Of a stretch of DNA of 64,000 nt, positions 26,652 through 35,880 are shown one piece after another (the stretch's first letter is position 1; each line of letters opens with the position of its first letter). The position numbers and the translations under genes were made by a program. The stretch lies in assembly GCA_903844645.1 (NCBI GenBank), contig CAIMUP010000010.1, forward strand, positions 1 through 64,000, written 5' to 3'. The DNA comes from an uncultured Bacteroidota bacterium (GTDB lineage: Bacteria; Bacteroidota; Bacteroidia; AKYH767-A; JABDAW01). The notes beneath the pieces were generated by a model. That model had not been told where the DNA came from. It did not search any database and saw only the letters and a list, made by a program, of their open reading frames with translations.

Positions 26652-27272
26652 ATGGAATTTAAAACAGAACAAGAACAATTTTGGAACGGCGAATTCGGCG
26701 ATGAATATGTGGACCGAAATACCAAAGAAATTTATTTAGCCGCCGACATCGCCCTCTTCGCAAAAGCGTTTCAAAGAACCGGAAAAATGGATTCCATCAT
26801 CGAATTCGGAGCCAACATAGGCTTAAATTTGATGGCGATAAAACTCCTCTTCCCGACCATCGAAATTAATGCCATCGAGATCAACGAAAAGGCTTCCACC
26901 GAATTAGAAAAAGTGATTCCTAATGCCAATATTTTCAAAGGCTCTATCCTCAATTACGAACCGAAAAATAAATACGATGTAGCGTTAATAAAGGGCGTAT
27001 TAATACACATCAATCCTGACATGTTGCCTGCCGTTTACGAGAAGCTGTATCTGTCCAGCAAAAAATATATTTTGATTTGCGAATATTATAACCCTGTACC
27101 TGTAACCATCGCTTACCGCGGGCATTCCGAACGATTATACAAACGCGATTTTGCTGGCGAAATGCTGGATTTATATCCCGATTTAAGGTTAGTGGATTAT
27201 GGTTTTATATACCATCGAGATCCTCACTTTCCGCAAGATGACGCTACCTGGTTTTTGCTAGAGAAACGGTAA
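26652..27272 (+). CDS. Pseudaminic-acid-biosynthesis-associated-type methyltransferase
   Basis: 206 residues, class I SAM methyltransferase. Motif I is IEFGANIGLNL (E51 to L60), motif II INAIEINEKA, and KGVLIHINPDMLP follows. The N-terminal FWNGEFGDEYVDRN and the C-terminal YNPVPVTIAYRGHSERLYKR / YGFIYHRDP are characteristic of the methylases linked with pseudaminic acid clusters. No sugar-biosynthesis genes are in the window, so the substrate here is open. The 3' end faces the surface protein at 27290, 17 bp away. Confidence 0.85.
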   Translation: MEFKTEQEQFWNGEFGDEYVDRNTKEIYLAADIALFAKAFQRTGKMDSIIEFGANIGLNLMAIKLLFPTIEINAIEINEKASTELEKVIPNANIFKGSILNYEPKNKYDVALIKGVLIHINPDMLPAVYEKLYLSSKKYILICEYYNPVPVTIAYRGHSERLYKRDFAGEMLDLYPDLRLVDYGFIYHRDPHFPQDDATWFLLEKR

Positions 27273-27289
27273 GCCGTAAGTCCCTTTTT

Positions 27290-29176
27290 TTATTTTTTCA
27301 TCAGCAATTCGACCATCCGTTTCAGGTCATCTATCTGCTGTTGTTGTTCTTGGATAGCCTTCACCATGCTGGGCACAAATTCGGAATACCGCAAGCCCCA
27401 AATAACACTGCTTTTATCCACCCCGCTGAAGTCGTACCCGACGTTTTTCGCTGCCGAATCAACATCCTGCGCAAGGAATCCGGTGTAAGCGGTTTTTTCA
27501 ATATCATACTTGCCAGCCCAGTCGTTCGCATCGTCTTTGATGCCCAGTAGTTGGTTCTCTTTATGGATATCGTAATGGTAGGTTACGGGCTTTAATTGCT
27601 TAATAAAAACCAAGCCTGGGACATTCGCCTGGATGTTATTTTTTACGCGAACATCGGAGAAGGTCGTGAAGCTCACCTGCCCCTTTATCGAACTCACGCT
27701 CGTATTCCCGATGGACATGGAATTGGATGCCGAAGCCACGGCTGTATTCCCGATGGCAGTTGCGTTGGAGTAGTTACTCGCATTCACATCGGCACTGTAT
27801 CCTATCGCGGTATTATTGGTTCCGGTTGCGTTTGTAAACAACGAATTATACCCTACCGCGACATTCTGCGAACCTGTGGAAGTAGTGGTCAGCGATTGGA
27901 AGCCGATGGCAGTATTTTTAGCATCCGCACTGGAGCCGTTGTCGGTGTTATTCGTCAGGGCATTATCCCCAATCGCGACATTGCCAGAGTAGAGATAATT
28001 AAACAAGGAATTATACCCCACCGCGACATTGTGCCCACCCGTTTGGTTAGAATATAATGCCTGCAAACCATTCGCGACGTTGTATCCGCCAGTGGTGTTG
28101 TATCTCTGTGCATAGAAGCCCATGGAAGTGTTGTAGCTGCCACCGGTATTGTATTCCAAGGCATCGAAACCGAGGGCACTATTGTTGCTGCCCGTAGTAT
28201 TTAATAGCAATGCCTGCCCACCCATCGCGGAATTGAAATTACCAGATGTGTTGGCATATAATGCCCATGCTCCATCGGCAGCATTCCACTGCCCTATGGT
28301 ATTCGATAACAAGGAATAATAGCCGCTAGCATTGTTATAATTCCCCGTAGTATTGGAATAGAGCGACTGAAAGCCGTTGGCGGTATTAGAATATCCGGTA
28401 GTGGTAGCCGCTAATGCTCCATACCCGACAGCGGTGTTGAAGGCATCGCTCCCAGAGCCATTATCTATGTTATTAGCCAAGGCACTGTCGCCGATGGCGG
28501 TATTATAGTTGTGGGTGTATTTCGCTAAAGCCATGTTGCCGACCGCTACATTAAACGACCCCGCAACATTCAGATTAAGAGCCTGAAAACCTACACCTGT
28601 GTTGCGGTTTCCGGTGGTGTTGGAGTATAATGCCTTATACCCAAGGGCGGAATTATAGATTCCAGTATTGGAATTCAAAGTTAAATACCCGAAGCCGGTA
28701 TTGGCAGCTGTGCTTAAGTAATCTATGTATCCTGCAATGTTATTATTAGCCTTGAATTCCAGAGGGAATGCATCGGTAGTACCGATAAAATTCGTGCCGG
28801 CAGTAGTTCCTGCATTGCCTGTGAGAGACCAGCCATTACCTCCGCTAAAACTACTCAAACAAACCCATTTCGCCCCGCTCCAATAGTAGAATCCTGGGAA
28901 AACATTGTTCGGGGAAACCCCTGCGGTAGCAGTATTATACACCAATAAACTGGTAACAATACTCGCCCCGATAGGTGCATTGGAATTCGTAGCCGACAAT
29001 GCTACGCGAGGAATCAACAGCCCTTTGTCATTCCCGGGCGAGGCGTCAATATCCAGCATGGCTACCGTGCTGGGGGTATTACCAGTGGAATTGATGCCGA
29101 CATTCTGCGAATAAAGGTGAGCGAGGGTACATTGAAGCGTTACGAGGCAACAAAATACGTTAATAAATTTTCTCAT
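27290..29176 (-). CDS. Secreted protein with head-repeat stalk and S74 chaperone tail
   Basis: 628 residues from the ATG at 29174-29176, which opens a signal peptide (MRKFINVFCCLVTLQCTLAH); the longer frame to 29236 adds 20 non-signal residues. Residues ~150-500 are a long run of short TG-N-S-A-G-aL-N repeats (YNTAIGDSALANN, VGYNSLF) like the YadA/trimeric adhesin head. The C-terminal ~120 residues are an intramolecular chaperone of the peptidase S74 family: SDVRVKNNI (Ser is the self-cleavage residue), GFLAQDV and a final coiled coil (EQQQQIDDLKRMVELL). It is probably a trimeric surface fibre, cut after folding. Its export route is not shown. Confidence 0.85.
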   Translation of the reverse strand: MRKFINVFCCLVTLQCTLAHLYSQNVGINSTGNTPSTVAMLDIDASPGNDKGLLIPRVALSATNSNAPIGASIVTSLLVYNTATAGVSPNNVFPGFYYWSGAKWVCLSSFSGGNGWSLTGNAGTTAGTNFIGTTDAFPLEFKANNNIAGYIDYLSTAANTGFGYLTLNSNTGIYNSALGYKALYSNTTGNRNTGVGFQALNLNVAGSFNVAVGNMALAKYTHNYNTAIGDSALANNIDNGSGSDAFNTAVGYGALAATTTGYSNTANGFQSLYSNTTGNYNNASGYYSLLSNTIGQWNAADGAWALYANTSGNFNSAMGGQALLLNTTGSNNSALGFDALEYNTGGSYNTSMGFYAQRYNTTGGYNVANGLQALYSNQTGGHNVAVGYNSLFNYLYSGNVAIGDNALTNNTDNGSSADAKNTAIGFQSLTTTSTGSQNVAVGYNSLFTNATGTNNTAIGYSADVNASNYSNATAIGNTAVASASNSMSIGNTSVSSIKGQVSFTTFSDVRVKNNIQANVPGLVFIKQLKPVTYHYDIHKENQLLGIKDDANDWAGKYDIEKTAYTGFLAQDVDSAAKNVGYDFSGVDKSSVIWGLRYSEFVPSMVKAIQEQQQQIDDLKRMVELLMKK

Positions 29177-29205
29177 GTGAGTATATTTTAGATAAGGGTA
29201 AGATG

Positions 29206-29213
29206 CAAAATTA
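29206..29213 (-). promoter_or_regulatory. -7 box for the S74 protein
   Basis: TAATTTTG followed by CATC on minus, 30 bp before the ATG at 29176. Confidence 0.6.
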
Positions 29214-29497
29214 CAAATTTTTGGTGAATAAAACAAGCGTTCTACTCATATTATTCAAAAAAGGTTGCAGGGAAAGTGATAGAGATGTAGTTCCGCTCCA
29301 TCGTTATATGATGTCTGGTTAACCTACCTAACTGGTCCACCAGCATCCTTAAAAGCAGTTGCCTCTTCGCGATTTCCTGACGGGTTGCCATCCTGAAGAA
29401 CTTCGGAAGATGGATGTAAACACTCCTTTTATTTGTCAAAATCTTGCTCCGGCAGCCGTGGCTGTAGGAATAAATTCCGAAATACTGCGTATTTCCA

Positions 29498-29581
29498 CGA
29501 TGGATTTACGTAACGCTGCGATGGATTTACGTAACGCTGCGATGGATTTACGTAACGCTGCGATGGATTTACGTAACTCCC
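29498..29581. repeat. 21-bp array R7 (4 units)
   Basis: Units at 29498, 29519, 29540 and 29561, consensus CGATGGATTTACGTAACGC, near-identical. The core TTACGTAA is palindromic. Divergent gap between two surface-protein genes. To its right, 29594-29652 holds an AT-rich inverted repeat (TTTAAGGTTTAA against TTAAACCTTAAA). Confidence 0.93.
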
Positions 29582-29650
29582 CCGCTGGTCAGTATAAGGT
29601 TTAAGGTTTAAAGTTTGAGGTCATTCACCAAATTAAACCTTAAACTTTTT

Positions 29651-29658
29651 TATTTTTG
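29651..29658 (+). promoter_or_regulatory. -7 box for the T9SS protein
   Basis: TATTTTTG followed by CCGCCG, 33 bp before the ATG at 29692. Confidence 0.6.
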
Positions 29659-29691
29659 CCGCCGAACAGAAATAAATAAATACATATTATC

Positions 29692-32600
29692 ATGAAAAGA
29701 ATCCTGACTCTGACAGCAATCCTCGGCTTGCTGATTTCTTTCTCGGCGAATGCCCAAACCCAACTGTGGTCTATGACCCACCAAGGCGGAACTTATAACA
29801 TGGGTACCGTTTTCAAGATGAATCTCGATGGCTCGGGATATTCTATTGTCTATAACTTCGACGGCAACACCGGCAAAACGCCGACCGGCAGTTTATTCAA
29901 AGCCGCCAACGGGAAACTGTATGGCATGGCATCGGAAGGCGGAACGCATGGCGCAGGAGTTCTCTTCACGATAGACCCTACCACGAGCAGCTACACTGTC
30001 GTTGCCAACTTCGATACTATAGCTAATGGCGGATTTCCGTATGGCAGCCTCATCCAAGGCAGCGGAGCCGATTCTACGAAGCTCTTCGGCATGACCTGGG
30101 GAGGCGGTGCCAGCTTTGGCGGAATAATCTTCAGTTTTGTAATCGCTACCCATGTCCTTACCGATACTTACGACTTCGATGGTACTACCGGTGGCTACCC
30201 TTATGGCGATTTAATGAAGGTTTCCAGTGGGTTGATGTACGGCATGACTTGGGATGGCAATGTGAATGGAACAGGCGGTGTATTGTTTAGTTATAATCCT
30301 ACCACCAGTGCCTTTTTGGATCTGCATGATTTCGATGACAACACCGGAGATTATCCTTATGGCAGCTTGGTTCAGGCAGCAAATGGGAAATTGTATGGGA
30401 TGACTTCTTACGGAGGAACGAACTTTAATGGCGTAGTCTTTAGTTTTAATCCCACAGGGAATGTTTACACCGATATTTATGATTTTGTGGATGGCAATGT
30501 CCCCTGGGGCAACCTGATTAATGTTTCTAATAAGCTGTACGGCATGACCCTCTATGGCGGCAACCACGATATGGGATATATCTTTCGGATCAATCCCAAT
30601 ACCAATGCTTACGACAGTTTGTTTGCATTCAGTGGCACCGATGGAGCCTATCCCGGAGGGAGTTTGTATCTTGCCAGCACGGGCTTTCTGTATGGCATGA
30701 CACAAAATGGAGGATCGGGCTTAGGGAATGCCTTCCGGTATGATACCACGAATAATAATTCCGTAGTGAACGAACGACAATTCTCTGCCGCAGATGGGAA
30801 TGTGCCAATCTATTCTAATTTTATAGAAGTAGCCGCCCCCGCGACCAGCATTACTACGGGCGTTGTGTCCTTATCTATCTGTGATGGCAGCGGCGTTACC
30901 GTTCTATACACCGCTACCGGAGTATTTAATGCAGGGAATATATTCACAGCACAATTAAGCGATGCCACAGGTAGCTTCGCAAGCCCAACCAGTATCGGGA
31001 GCTTGACTTCTACCACATCAGGAAGTATCAGTGCTACCATTCCGGCATTAACCCCTACCGGAACTTTATATCGGATACGGGTGGTGAGTAGCAACCCTGT
31101 CGTAACCGGATCGAATAACGGATCGAATATTACCATTCATCTCTTGCCAACGCCGAGCATTGTGCCAAGCGGAGCTACTACGTTTTGTCAAGGAGGGTCG
31201 GTAAGTTTGAATGCAGGGACTGGGTATTCCAGCTACTCTTGGACGACCACTGCCACCACACAAATCATTACTGTTTCCACGTCGAACACCTTCCGCGTAA
31301 CAGTAACAGATAACATAGGATGTACGGGCACCGCCTCGCAGGTGGTTACCGTCAATCCATTACCGATAGCGACTATTACGCCTACTGGTAATACCACTTT
31401 TTGTCAGGGCGGGTCGGTATTATTAACTTCTTCGGTCGGGACTTCTTATCATTGGTCCACCAGTGCTACCACTCAAGCCATTACGGTTGCTGCTTCGGGG
31501 AATTACATAGTAACCGTTACCAATGCGAATGGATGTACAGCCGTTTCTACCGCGACGGCGGTTACTGTGAATCCCATCCCGACAGCTACCATTACGCCTA
31601 CTGGTAATACTACCTTCTGCCAAGGCGGTTCGGTGGTGTTGACAGCATCTGCGGGAGCTACCTATGAATGGTCTAACGGGAGTACCACACAAGCCATCTC
31701 GGCTTCGTCTGCCGGAAGTTATTCCGTAACCATTACCGGAGCCAATGGCTGTACTGCGGTATCGAATCCTACCACCATCGTGGTGAATACTAACCCTACC
31801 GCCACGATTACTCCTATCGGAAGCACTACTTTCTGCCAAGGCGATTCGGTGATATTAAGAGTCAATGCGGCTACGACTTATTTATGGTCGAATGCTGCAT
31901 CCACACAAGCCATCACTGCCACGACTGGAGGAAATTATACCGTAACCATCACCAATAATTCAGGGTGCACAGGCACTACTACGCAACATGTCATCGTGAA
32001 CCCTAATTATACCCAAAATGTGGCTGCCTCCATCTGTTCAGGGAATACATACACCTTCCCCGATGGCAGCACTTCTACCATCGCGACGGTGCATACCAGC
32101 TTGTTACATACCGTGAATGCTTGTGATAGCAATATCACGACTACACTTACCGTGGCAACGATTATTACTCAAAATATTGATGCCGCTATCTGCCAGGGCA
32201 ACACCTATACCTTCCCTGATGGCAGTTCTTCAACCACCGCTACTGTGAATACCTCTCATTTCACGACGAGTACCGGATGCGACAGTAATATCGTTACCAG
32301 CCTCACAGTGAATCCGACCTATAACATACCCGTTGCGGCGAGTATTTGCCAAGGTAGCAGCTATACTTTTCCTGATGGCTCTTCATCCATGGTGGCGACG
32401 GTGAATACTTCCCATCTGAATACCATTCACAATTGCGATAGTTCCATTGTTACGACCCTTTCGGTGAATCCGAATTACAATATGGTCGTGAATGTAACGA
32501 TTTGTTCTGGTGATACATACGTTTTCCCTGATGGAAACACCTCCACCATTGCGACTGTACAAACGAGCCATTTGAGTACCGTTAATTCTTGCGATTCCGC

Positions 32601-33267
32601 CATCGTTACACACCTTTCCATCGCTCCGGTGTATGCCATTTTCGATACCGTCATTGTTTGCAACGGCACGGTATATGTATTCCCTGACGGTTCGACCTCG
32701 ACGACCTCGACAATTCATGCTTCTGCCTTTCATTCCATCCATAATTGCGATAGCATCATCACGATTTCTTTGTTTGTGATTACGGTGGATACCTCGGTCA
32801 GCATCACGGGGAATACCTTGACGGCAAATATGGCTGCGATGACTTACCAATGGCTCGATTGCGGCACGATGACCCCGATTCCGAATGCTACGAACCAGAG
32901 TTATACCCCGATTGCGAATGGTCATTACGCCGTGATTATTACCGACAGCACCTGTTCCGATACCTCGTCATGTTACAATATTTTTTCGGTTGGGATGCCG
33001 GAAAATATGCTTGCGAATACCCTTTTTATTGTGCCGAATCCATCGGCAGGGAGTTTTATCATTCGGTTTATGATGGGCAACAGTGCTGTTATCAAATTAA
33101 AAATAACGAACACGATGGGCGACATTATTCTAGATGAAACAATGGCGGCATCGAAGGGAATCCTCTCCAAAGAAATCCTGGAAAATACGATTTCTAATGG
33201 CATTTATTTCCTGAATATAGCGGCTGGCGACTCTATTATTAATAAGAAAATCGTTATTGCGAAGTAA
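29692..33267 (+). CDS. Large T9SS surface protein with GloVer, Ig-like and FPDG repeats
   Basis: 1191 residues. Signal peptide (1-~21, LLISFSANAQ). Residues ~25-350 have six repeats with LYGMTxxGG...G.vFs, the choice-of-anchor GloVer type. Residues ~480-770 have four Ig-like domains, each starting with TFCQGGSV or TFCQGDSV. Residues ~775-1050 have five ~55-residue repeats with ICSGNTYTFPDGSTSTIAT and CDSNI. The last ~80 residues are a T9SS type A sorting domain (FIVPNPSAGSFIIRF to INKKIVIAK), so the protein should be exported by T9SS and anchored or released at the surface. Likely an adhesin; the ligand is unknown. Confidence 0.88.
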   Translation: MKRILTLTAILGLLISFSANAQTQLWSMTHQGGTYNMGTVFKMNLDGSGYSIVYNFDGNTGKTPTGSLFKAANGKLYGMASEGGTHGAGVLFTIDPTTSSYTVVANFDTIANGGFPYGSLIQGSGADSTKLFGMTWGGGASFGGIIFSFVIATHVLTDTYDFDGTTGGYPYGDLMKVSSGLMYGMTWDGNVNGTGGVLFSYNPTTSAFLDLHDFDDNTGDYPYGSLVQAANGKLYGMTSYGGTNFNGVVFSFNPTGNVYTDIYDFVDGNVPWGNLINVSNKLYGMTLYGGNHDMGYIFRINPNTNAYDSLFAFSGTDGAYPGGSLYLASTGFLYGMTQNGGSGLGNAFRYDTTNNNSVVNERQFSAADGNVPIYSNFIEVAAPATSITTGVVSLSICDGSGVTVLYTATGVFNAGNIFTAQLSDATGSFASPTSIGSLTSTTSGSISATIPALTPTGTLYRIRVVSSNPVVTGSNNGSNITIHLLPTPSIVPSGATTFCQGGSVSLNAGTGYSSYSWTTTATTQIITVSTSNTFRVTVTDNIGCTGTASQVVTVNPLPIATITPTGNTTFCQGGSVLLTSSVGTSYHWSTSATTQAITVAASGNYIVTVTNANGCTAVSTATAVTVNPIPTATITPTGNTTFCQGGSVVLTASAGATYEWSNGSTTQAISASSAGSYSVTITGANGCTAVSNPTTIVVNTNPTATITPIGSTTFCQGDSVILRVNAATTYLWSNAASTQAITATTGGNYTVTITNNSGCTGTTTQHVIVNPNYTQNVAASICSGNTYTFPDGSTSTIATVHTSLLHTVNACDSNITTTLTVATIITQNIDAAICQGNTYTFPDGSSSTTATVNTSHFTTSTGCDSNIVTSLTVNPTYNIPVAASICQGSSYTFPDGSSSMVATVNTSHLNTIHNCDSSIVTTLSVNPNYNMVVNVTICSGDTYVFPDGNTSTIATVQTSHLSTVNSCDSAIVTHLSIAPVYAIFDTVIVCNGTVYVFPDGSTSTTSTIHASAFHSIHNCDSIITISLFVITVDTSVSITGNTLTANMAAMTYQWLDCGTMTPIPNATNQSYTPIANGHYAVIITDSTCSDTSSCYNIFSVGMPENMLANTLFIVPNPSAGSFIIRFMMGNSAVIKLKITNTMGDIILDETMAASKGILSKEILENTISNGIYFLNIAAGDSIINKKIVIAK

Positions 33268-33275
33268 TTCGCTGT

Positions 33276-33325
33276 TGCGGAATGGCTGACTTATTCTGCG
33301 GAATGACTGACGTATTCTGCGGGTG
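33276..33325. repeat. 21-bp array R8 (2 units plus partial)
   Basis: TGCGGAATG begins at 33276 and 33297 and TGCGGGTGG at 33318, so the spacing is exactly 21. Unit end GACTTATTC/GACGTATTC; GAAT and ATTC are complementary arms. It sits between convergent genes. Confidence 0.7.
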
Positions 33326-33426
33326 GAACGGCTTCAATTTGGTAAAAATGAGGTTTATTCCGTTGAATCACTCCTAATATGTACTCTCGTTTCGGCGAAT
33401 AAGAATTGGATTAATGAAATAAAACC

Positions 33427-34044
33427 CTATTTAAAGGGGCGCATAAAGTTGCTGATCTTATTCAAATCGCCAACTTTGGTAAGGTAACTGCCGATGTTGA
33501 AATCGAGGGCTATTGCATTCATCGAATAAGGAACATTGGCATTCGCAAAAGCACGGCTAAGGCGAATGGTGATGGAGGTATGCCCCACCCAAGTCCGCAA
33601 CCCGAAAGTCATCGCCAACCGTTGCTGAAATTGATTCTTGATAAACGTCCAATCATATCCACCACCACCAAATATTCCGGCATAGCTGTAGAAGTCTTTA
33701 CTCGCCAAATGCCCTATATTTCCCTGCAAATAAACCGGCATATCGGAGAAGAAATACTGGGCATCGTCGTTGCTGAATTTGAAATGATAGCCCGCCGCCA
33801 GTTGGGTATTTAATGAAATAGAAAGGTCGGAATACCGCAAGGTCAAATCGAATTGGGGAGCATAATTCACCGCCAAGATATTCTCGAAACTCTTGCCGAA
33901 AGGGTACTGATACGTACCGATGCCCAATGAACTATGCCATCGCTGTTCAAACCGAAAGCCGAGATGGGTATCGCCTTTCGGTCGTTGCGCCAAGAGGACG
34001 ATGCTGATACTGAATAACACGAGGGAGAGGAATATTTTTTTCAT
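33427..34044 (-). CDS. Small outer-membrane barrel, unknown
   Basis: 205 residues, signal peptide (MKKIFLSLVLFSISIVLLAQ). The rest alternates hydrophobic and polar residues with aromatic girdles (LGFRFEQRWHSSLGIGTYQY, FYSYAGIFGGGGYDW, IALDFNIGSYL), as in 8- to 10-stranded barrels. No named family recognised. A weak TTTCTTTG followed by CCGCC precedes the start at about 34062-34075. Confidence 0.75.
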   Translation of the reverse strand: MKKIFLSLVLFSISIVLLAQRPKGDTHLGFRFEQRWHSSLGIGTYQYPFGKSFENILAVNYAPQFDLTLRYSDLSISLNTQLAAGYHFKFSNDDAQYFFSDMPVYLQGNIGHLASKDFYSYAGIFGGGGYDWTFIKNQFQQRLAMTFGLRTWVGHTSITIRLSRAFANANVPYSMNAIALDFNIGSYLTKVGDLNKISNFMRPFK

Positions 34045-34092
34045 TGTTAATAACTATTTGTCGGCGGCAAAGAAAAGAAATTGGGCAATTTG

Positions 34093-34100
34093 TATATTTG
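34093..34100 (+). promoter_or_regulatory. -7 box for the ybjQ-mce unit
   Basis: TATATTTG followed by CCAACG, 24 bp before the ATG at 34125. Confidence 0.6.
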
Positions 34101-34124
34101 CCAACGGAAATAAATCATAATACA

Positions 34125-34454
34125 ATGGATAAATCAATGGTAACAACCGCCTTCGCCTTAGACGGTTACAGAGTAGTCAGAAACATAGGCGTAGTGCGAG
34201 GCATCACCGTCCGGTCGCGGAATGCTATCGCAAGTATCGGAGCAAATATTCAATCGTTATTCGGTGGGAATATTTCGCTCTACACCGAGCTTTGCGAGAC
34301 AGCTCGAGAAGAGGCATTTTATCTGTTGTTACAACATGCCGAAGCATCGGGAGCTAATGCCATCATCGGAATGCGGTATGATGCCAATGAAGTTGCTCCT
34401 GGAATCACAGAGGTTTTAGCGTATGGAACGGCATTGGTAGTTGAGAAAATTTAA
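34125..34454 (+). CDS. YbjQ family (UPF0145) protein
   Basis: 109 residues from the ATG at 34125-34127; the frame to 34044 upstream overlaps the promoter. Family signature: GYRVVRNIGVVRGITVRSRN, ETAREEAFYLLLQHAEASGA and NAIIGMRYDANEV. YbjQ proteins form a pentameric beta-rich fold, sometimes called heavy-metal-binding, with no settled role. It heads a plus-strand unit with the secreted protein at 34473 (18-bp gap) and mce. Confidence 0.9.
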   Translation: MDKSMVTTAFALDGYRVVRNIGVVRGITVRSRNAIASIGANIQSLFGGNISLYTELCETAREEAFYLLLQHAEASGANAIIGMRYDANEVAPGITEVLAYGTALVVEKI

Positions 34455-34472
34455 TCATTAATAATTTAGACT

Positions 34473-35261
34473 ATGAAACGAATACTTATTGCGGCTTTTC
34501 TGCTGAACTGCATGAATCTTTTTGCCGGAGAATTGAACCTCGATGGCTTCTACCAAGGCAAGAATCTTTACGTCGTCAACCCCTTTAGCGATGCGAATAA
34601 TACGAGCTTTTGCATTACCTCGGTAACGGTGAATGGCAGTGCCTCGAAGGATGAAATACAATCGAGTTCTTTCGAGATAGACTTCAGTTTGATGGAGTTG
34701 AAAAACGGGGACAAGGTGGTGGTAAAGATTACTTACAAGGATGGATGCAAACCGAGCGTCATCAATCCTGAAGTCCTGAAACCAACGGCTTCCTTCTCGA
34801 TGGTTTCTATCAAAGCTGATAACAATAATCTGAAGTGGGTTACTCGCGGCGAGATAGGTTCGTTGAACTTTTTGGTAGAAGAATTCCGATGGAATAACTG
34901 GCGTAAGATAGCGGAAGTAAAAGGTTTGGGAACTCCTGAAAAAGCGGCTTATGAAGTAGCGGTTAATACCCACACCGGCACCAACAAATACCGTGTTTCG
35001 CAAACGGATTATACTCGCAAAGCAAAGTATTCGAAGGTGGCGCAATACCAAACTCCGATGAATGTTCTTGATGTTACCTTCCTCTTGGCAGACAAGGGAA
35101 CGAAGATAAAATTCTCGGCACAAACTGTTTATCAGATTTGGGATAGTAAGGGGACCTTTATCAAAGAAGGCATTGAGGCGGAGGTAAATATTACGGAATT
35201 AGAGAAGGGGCTTTATCATCTTTACTTCGATGATAAAACTGCGGACTTCACCAAGAAATAA
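34473..35261 (+). CDS. Secreted protein of unknown function
   Basis: 262 residues, signal peptide (MKRILIAAFLLNCMNLFAGE). The mature chain starts ELNLDGFYQGKNLYVVNPFS and contains two beta-rich parts, with a region like a fibronectin domain (SFSMVSIKADNNNLKWVTRG to NKYRVSQTDY). The C-terminal YQIWDSKGTFIKEGIEAEVN / LEKGLYHLYFDD resembles a short T9SS-like sorting domain, but lacks the usual N-terminal Pro-Asn-Pro motif. It lies 18 bp after ybjQ and 3 bp before mce. Confidence 0.78.
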   Translation: MKRILIAAFLLNCMNLFAGELNLDGFYQGKNLYVVNPFSDANNTSFCITSVTVNGSASKDEIQSSSFEIDFSLMELKNGDKVVVKITYKDGCKPSVINPEVLKPTASFSMVSIKADNNNLKWVTRGEIGSLNFLVEEFRWNNWRKIAEVKGLGTPEKAAYEVAVNTHTGTNKYRVSQTDYTRKAKYSKVAQYQTPMNVLDVTFLLADKGTKIKFSAQTVYQIWDSKGTFIKEGIEAEVNITELEKGLYHLYFDDKTADFTKK

Positions 35262-35264
35262 TCT

Positions 35265-35678
35265 TTGCCATTGCTCAAGATCGAACACATAGGTATTGCT
35301 GTTTCTAACCTCGAAGCATCCAATAAATTATTTACCTCTCTCTTCGGCAAAGCTCCTTATAAGACGGAGGAAGTAGCATCGGAAGGGGTGATTACTTCCT
35401 TCTTTCAAACAGGCGATAGTAAGATAGAATTGTTGGAAGCATCTAATCCTGATAGTCCTATTGCAAAGTTTATTGAGAAGAAAGGCGAAGGTGTTCATCA
35501 TATCGCATTCTTGGTGGATGATATTAAAGCCGAAATGAAGCGACTTGCCGATGAAGGTTTCATCCTTTTATCTGATGAGCCGAAGCTGGGTGCGGATAAT
35601 AAATTAGTTTGTTTTCTGCATCCAAAGAGCACGAATGGAGTGCTGATAGAACTTTGCCAAGAGATAATTTCATCATAG
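35265..35678 (+). CDS. mce: Methylmalonyl-CoA epimerase
   Basis: 137 residues, VOC fold. Metal ligands are in IEHIGIAV (His9), IELLEA (Glu), GVHHIAFLV (His) and LIELCQ (Glu). It interconverts the R and S forms of methylmalonyl-CoA in propionate metabolism. The start is TTG at 35265-35267, three bases after the previous stop; a second TTG at 35271 is also possible and no ATG is available in frame. The mutase genes are not in the window. Confidence 0.92.
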   Translation: MPLLKIEHIGIAVSNLEASNKLFTSLFGKAPYKTEEVASEGVITSFFQTGDSKIELLEASNPDSPIAKFIEKKGEGVHHIAFLVDDIKAEMKRLADEGFILLSDEPKLGADNKLVCFLHPKSTNGVLIELCQEIISS

Positions 35679-35680
35679 AA

Positions 35681-35711
35681 TTTGTCATTATCCGACAAAA
35701 AACTAAATTTG
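35681..35711 (+). promoter_or_regulatory. Promoter of the tRNA gene
   Basis: TTTG at 35681-35684, exactly 19 bp, TAAATTTG at 35704-35711, 26 bp before the tRNA. A textbook -33/-7 pair. Confidence 0.7.
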
Positions 35712-35736
35712 CAAACTTTCTATTTTAAATAGGAGG

Positions 35737-35810
35737 GGGCCCATAGCTCAGTTGGTTAGAGTAGCTGACTCATAATCAGTTGGTCCTTGGTTCGAGCCCA
35801 AGTGGGCCCA
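35737..35810 (+). tRNA. tRNA with CAT anticodon (Met or Ile2)
   Basis: 74 nt. Acceptor stem GGGCCCA / TGGGCCC, D arm TAGCTCAGTTGGTTAGAG, anticodon loop CTCATAA with CAT at positions 34-36, T arm GGTTCGAGCC, discriminator A. CCA is not encoded. The acceptor stem is fully paired from base 1-72, so it is not an initiator. Elongator Met and lysidine-modified Ile2 cannot be told apart with certainty by eye. Confidence 0.95.
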
Positions 35811-35818
35811 CAACAATC

Positions 35819-35855
35819 AGAGGCTTATAAGTAATAAACTTGTAAGCCTCTTTTT
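35819..35855 (+). terminator. Terminator of the tRNA unit
   Basis: 13-bp stem with one wobble (AGAGGCTTATAAG / CTTGTAAGCCTCT), loop TAATAAA, then TTTTT. Confidence 0.9.
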
Positions 35856-35880
35856 ATTCAATACAAATAGTGAAGATTTA

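Noticed and set aside
29251-29439. 62-codon minus frame between the S74 gene and R7
   Set aside because: Composition is plausible (KFFRMATRQEIAKRQLLLRM), but it has no promoter, no terminator and no recognised family. It may be a remnant, so I leave it out.
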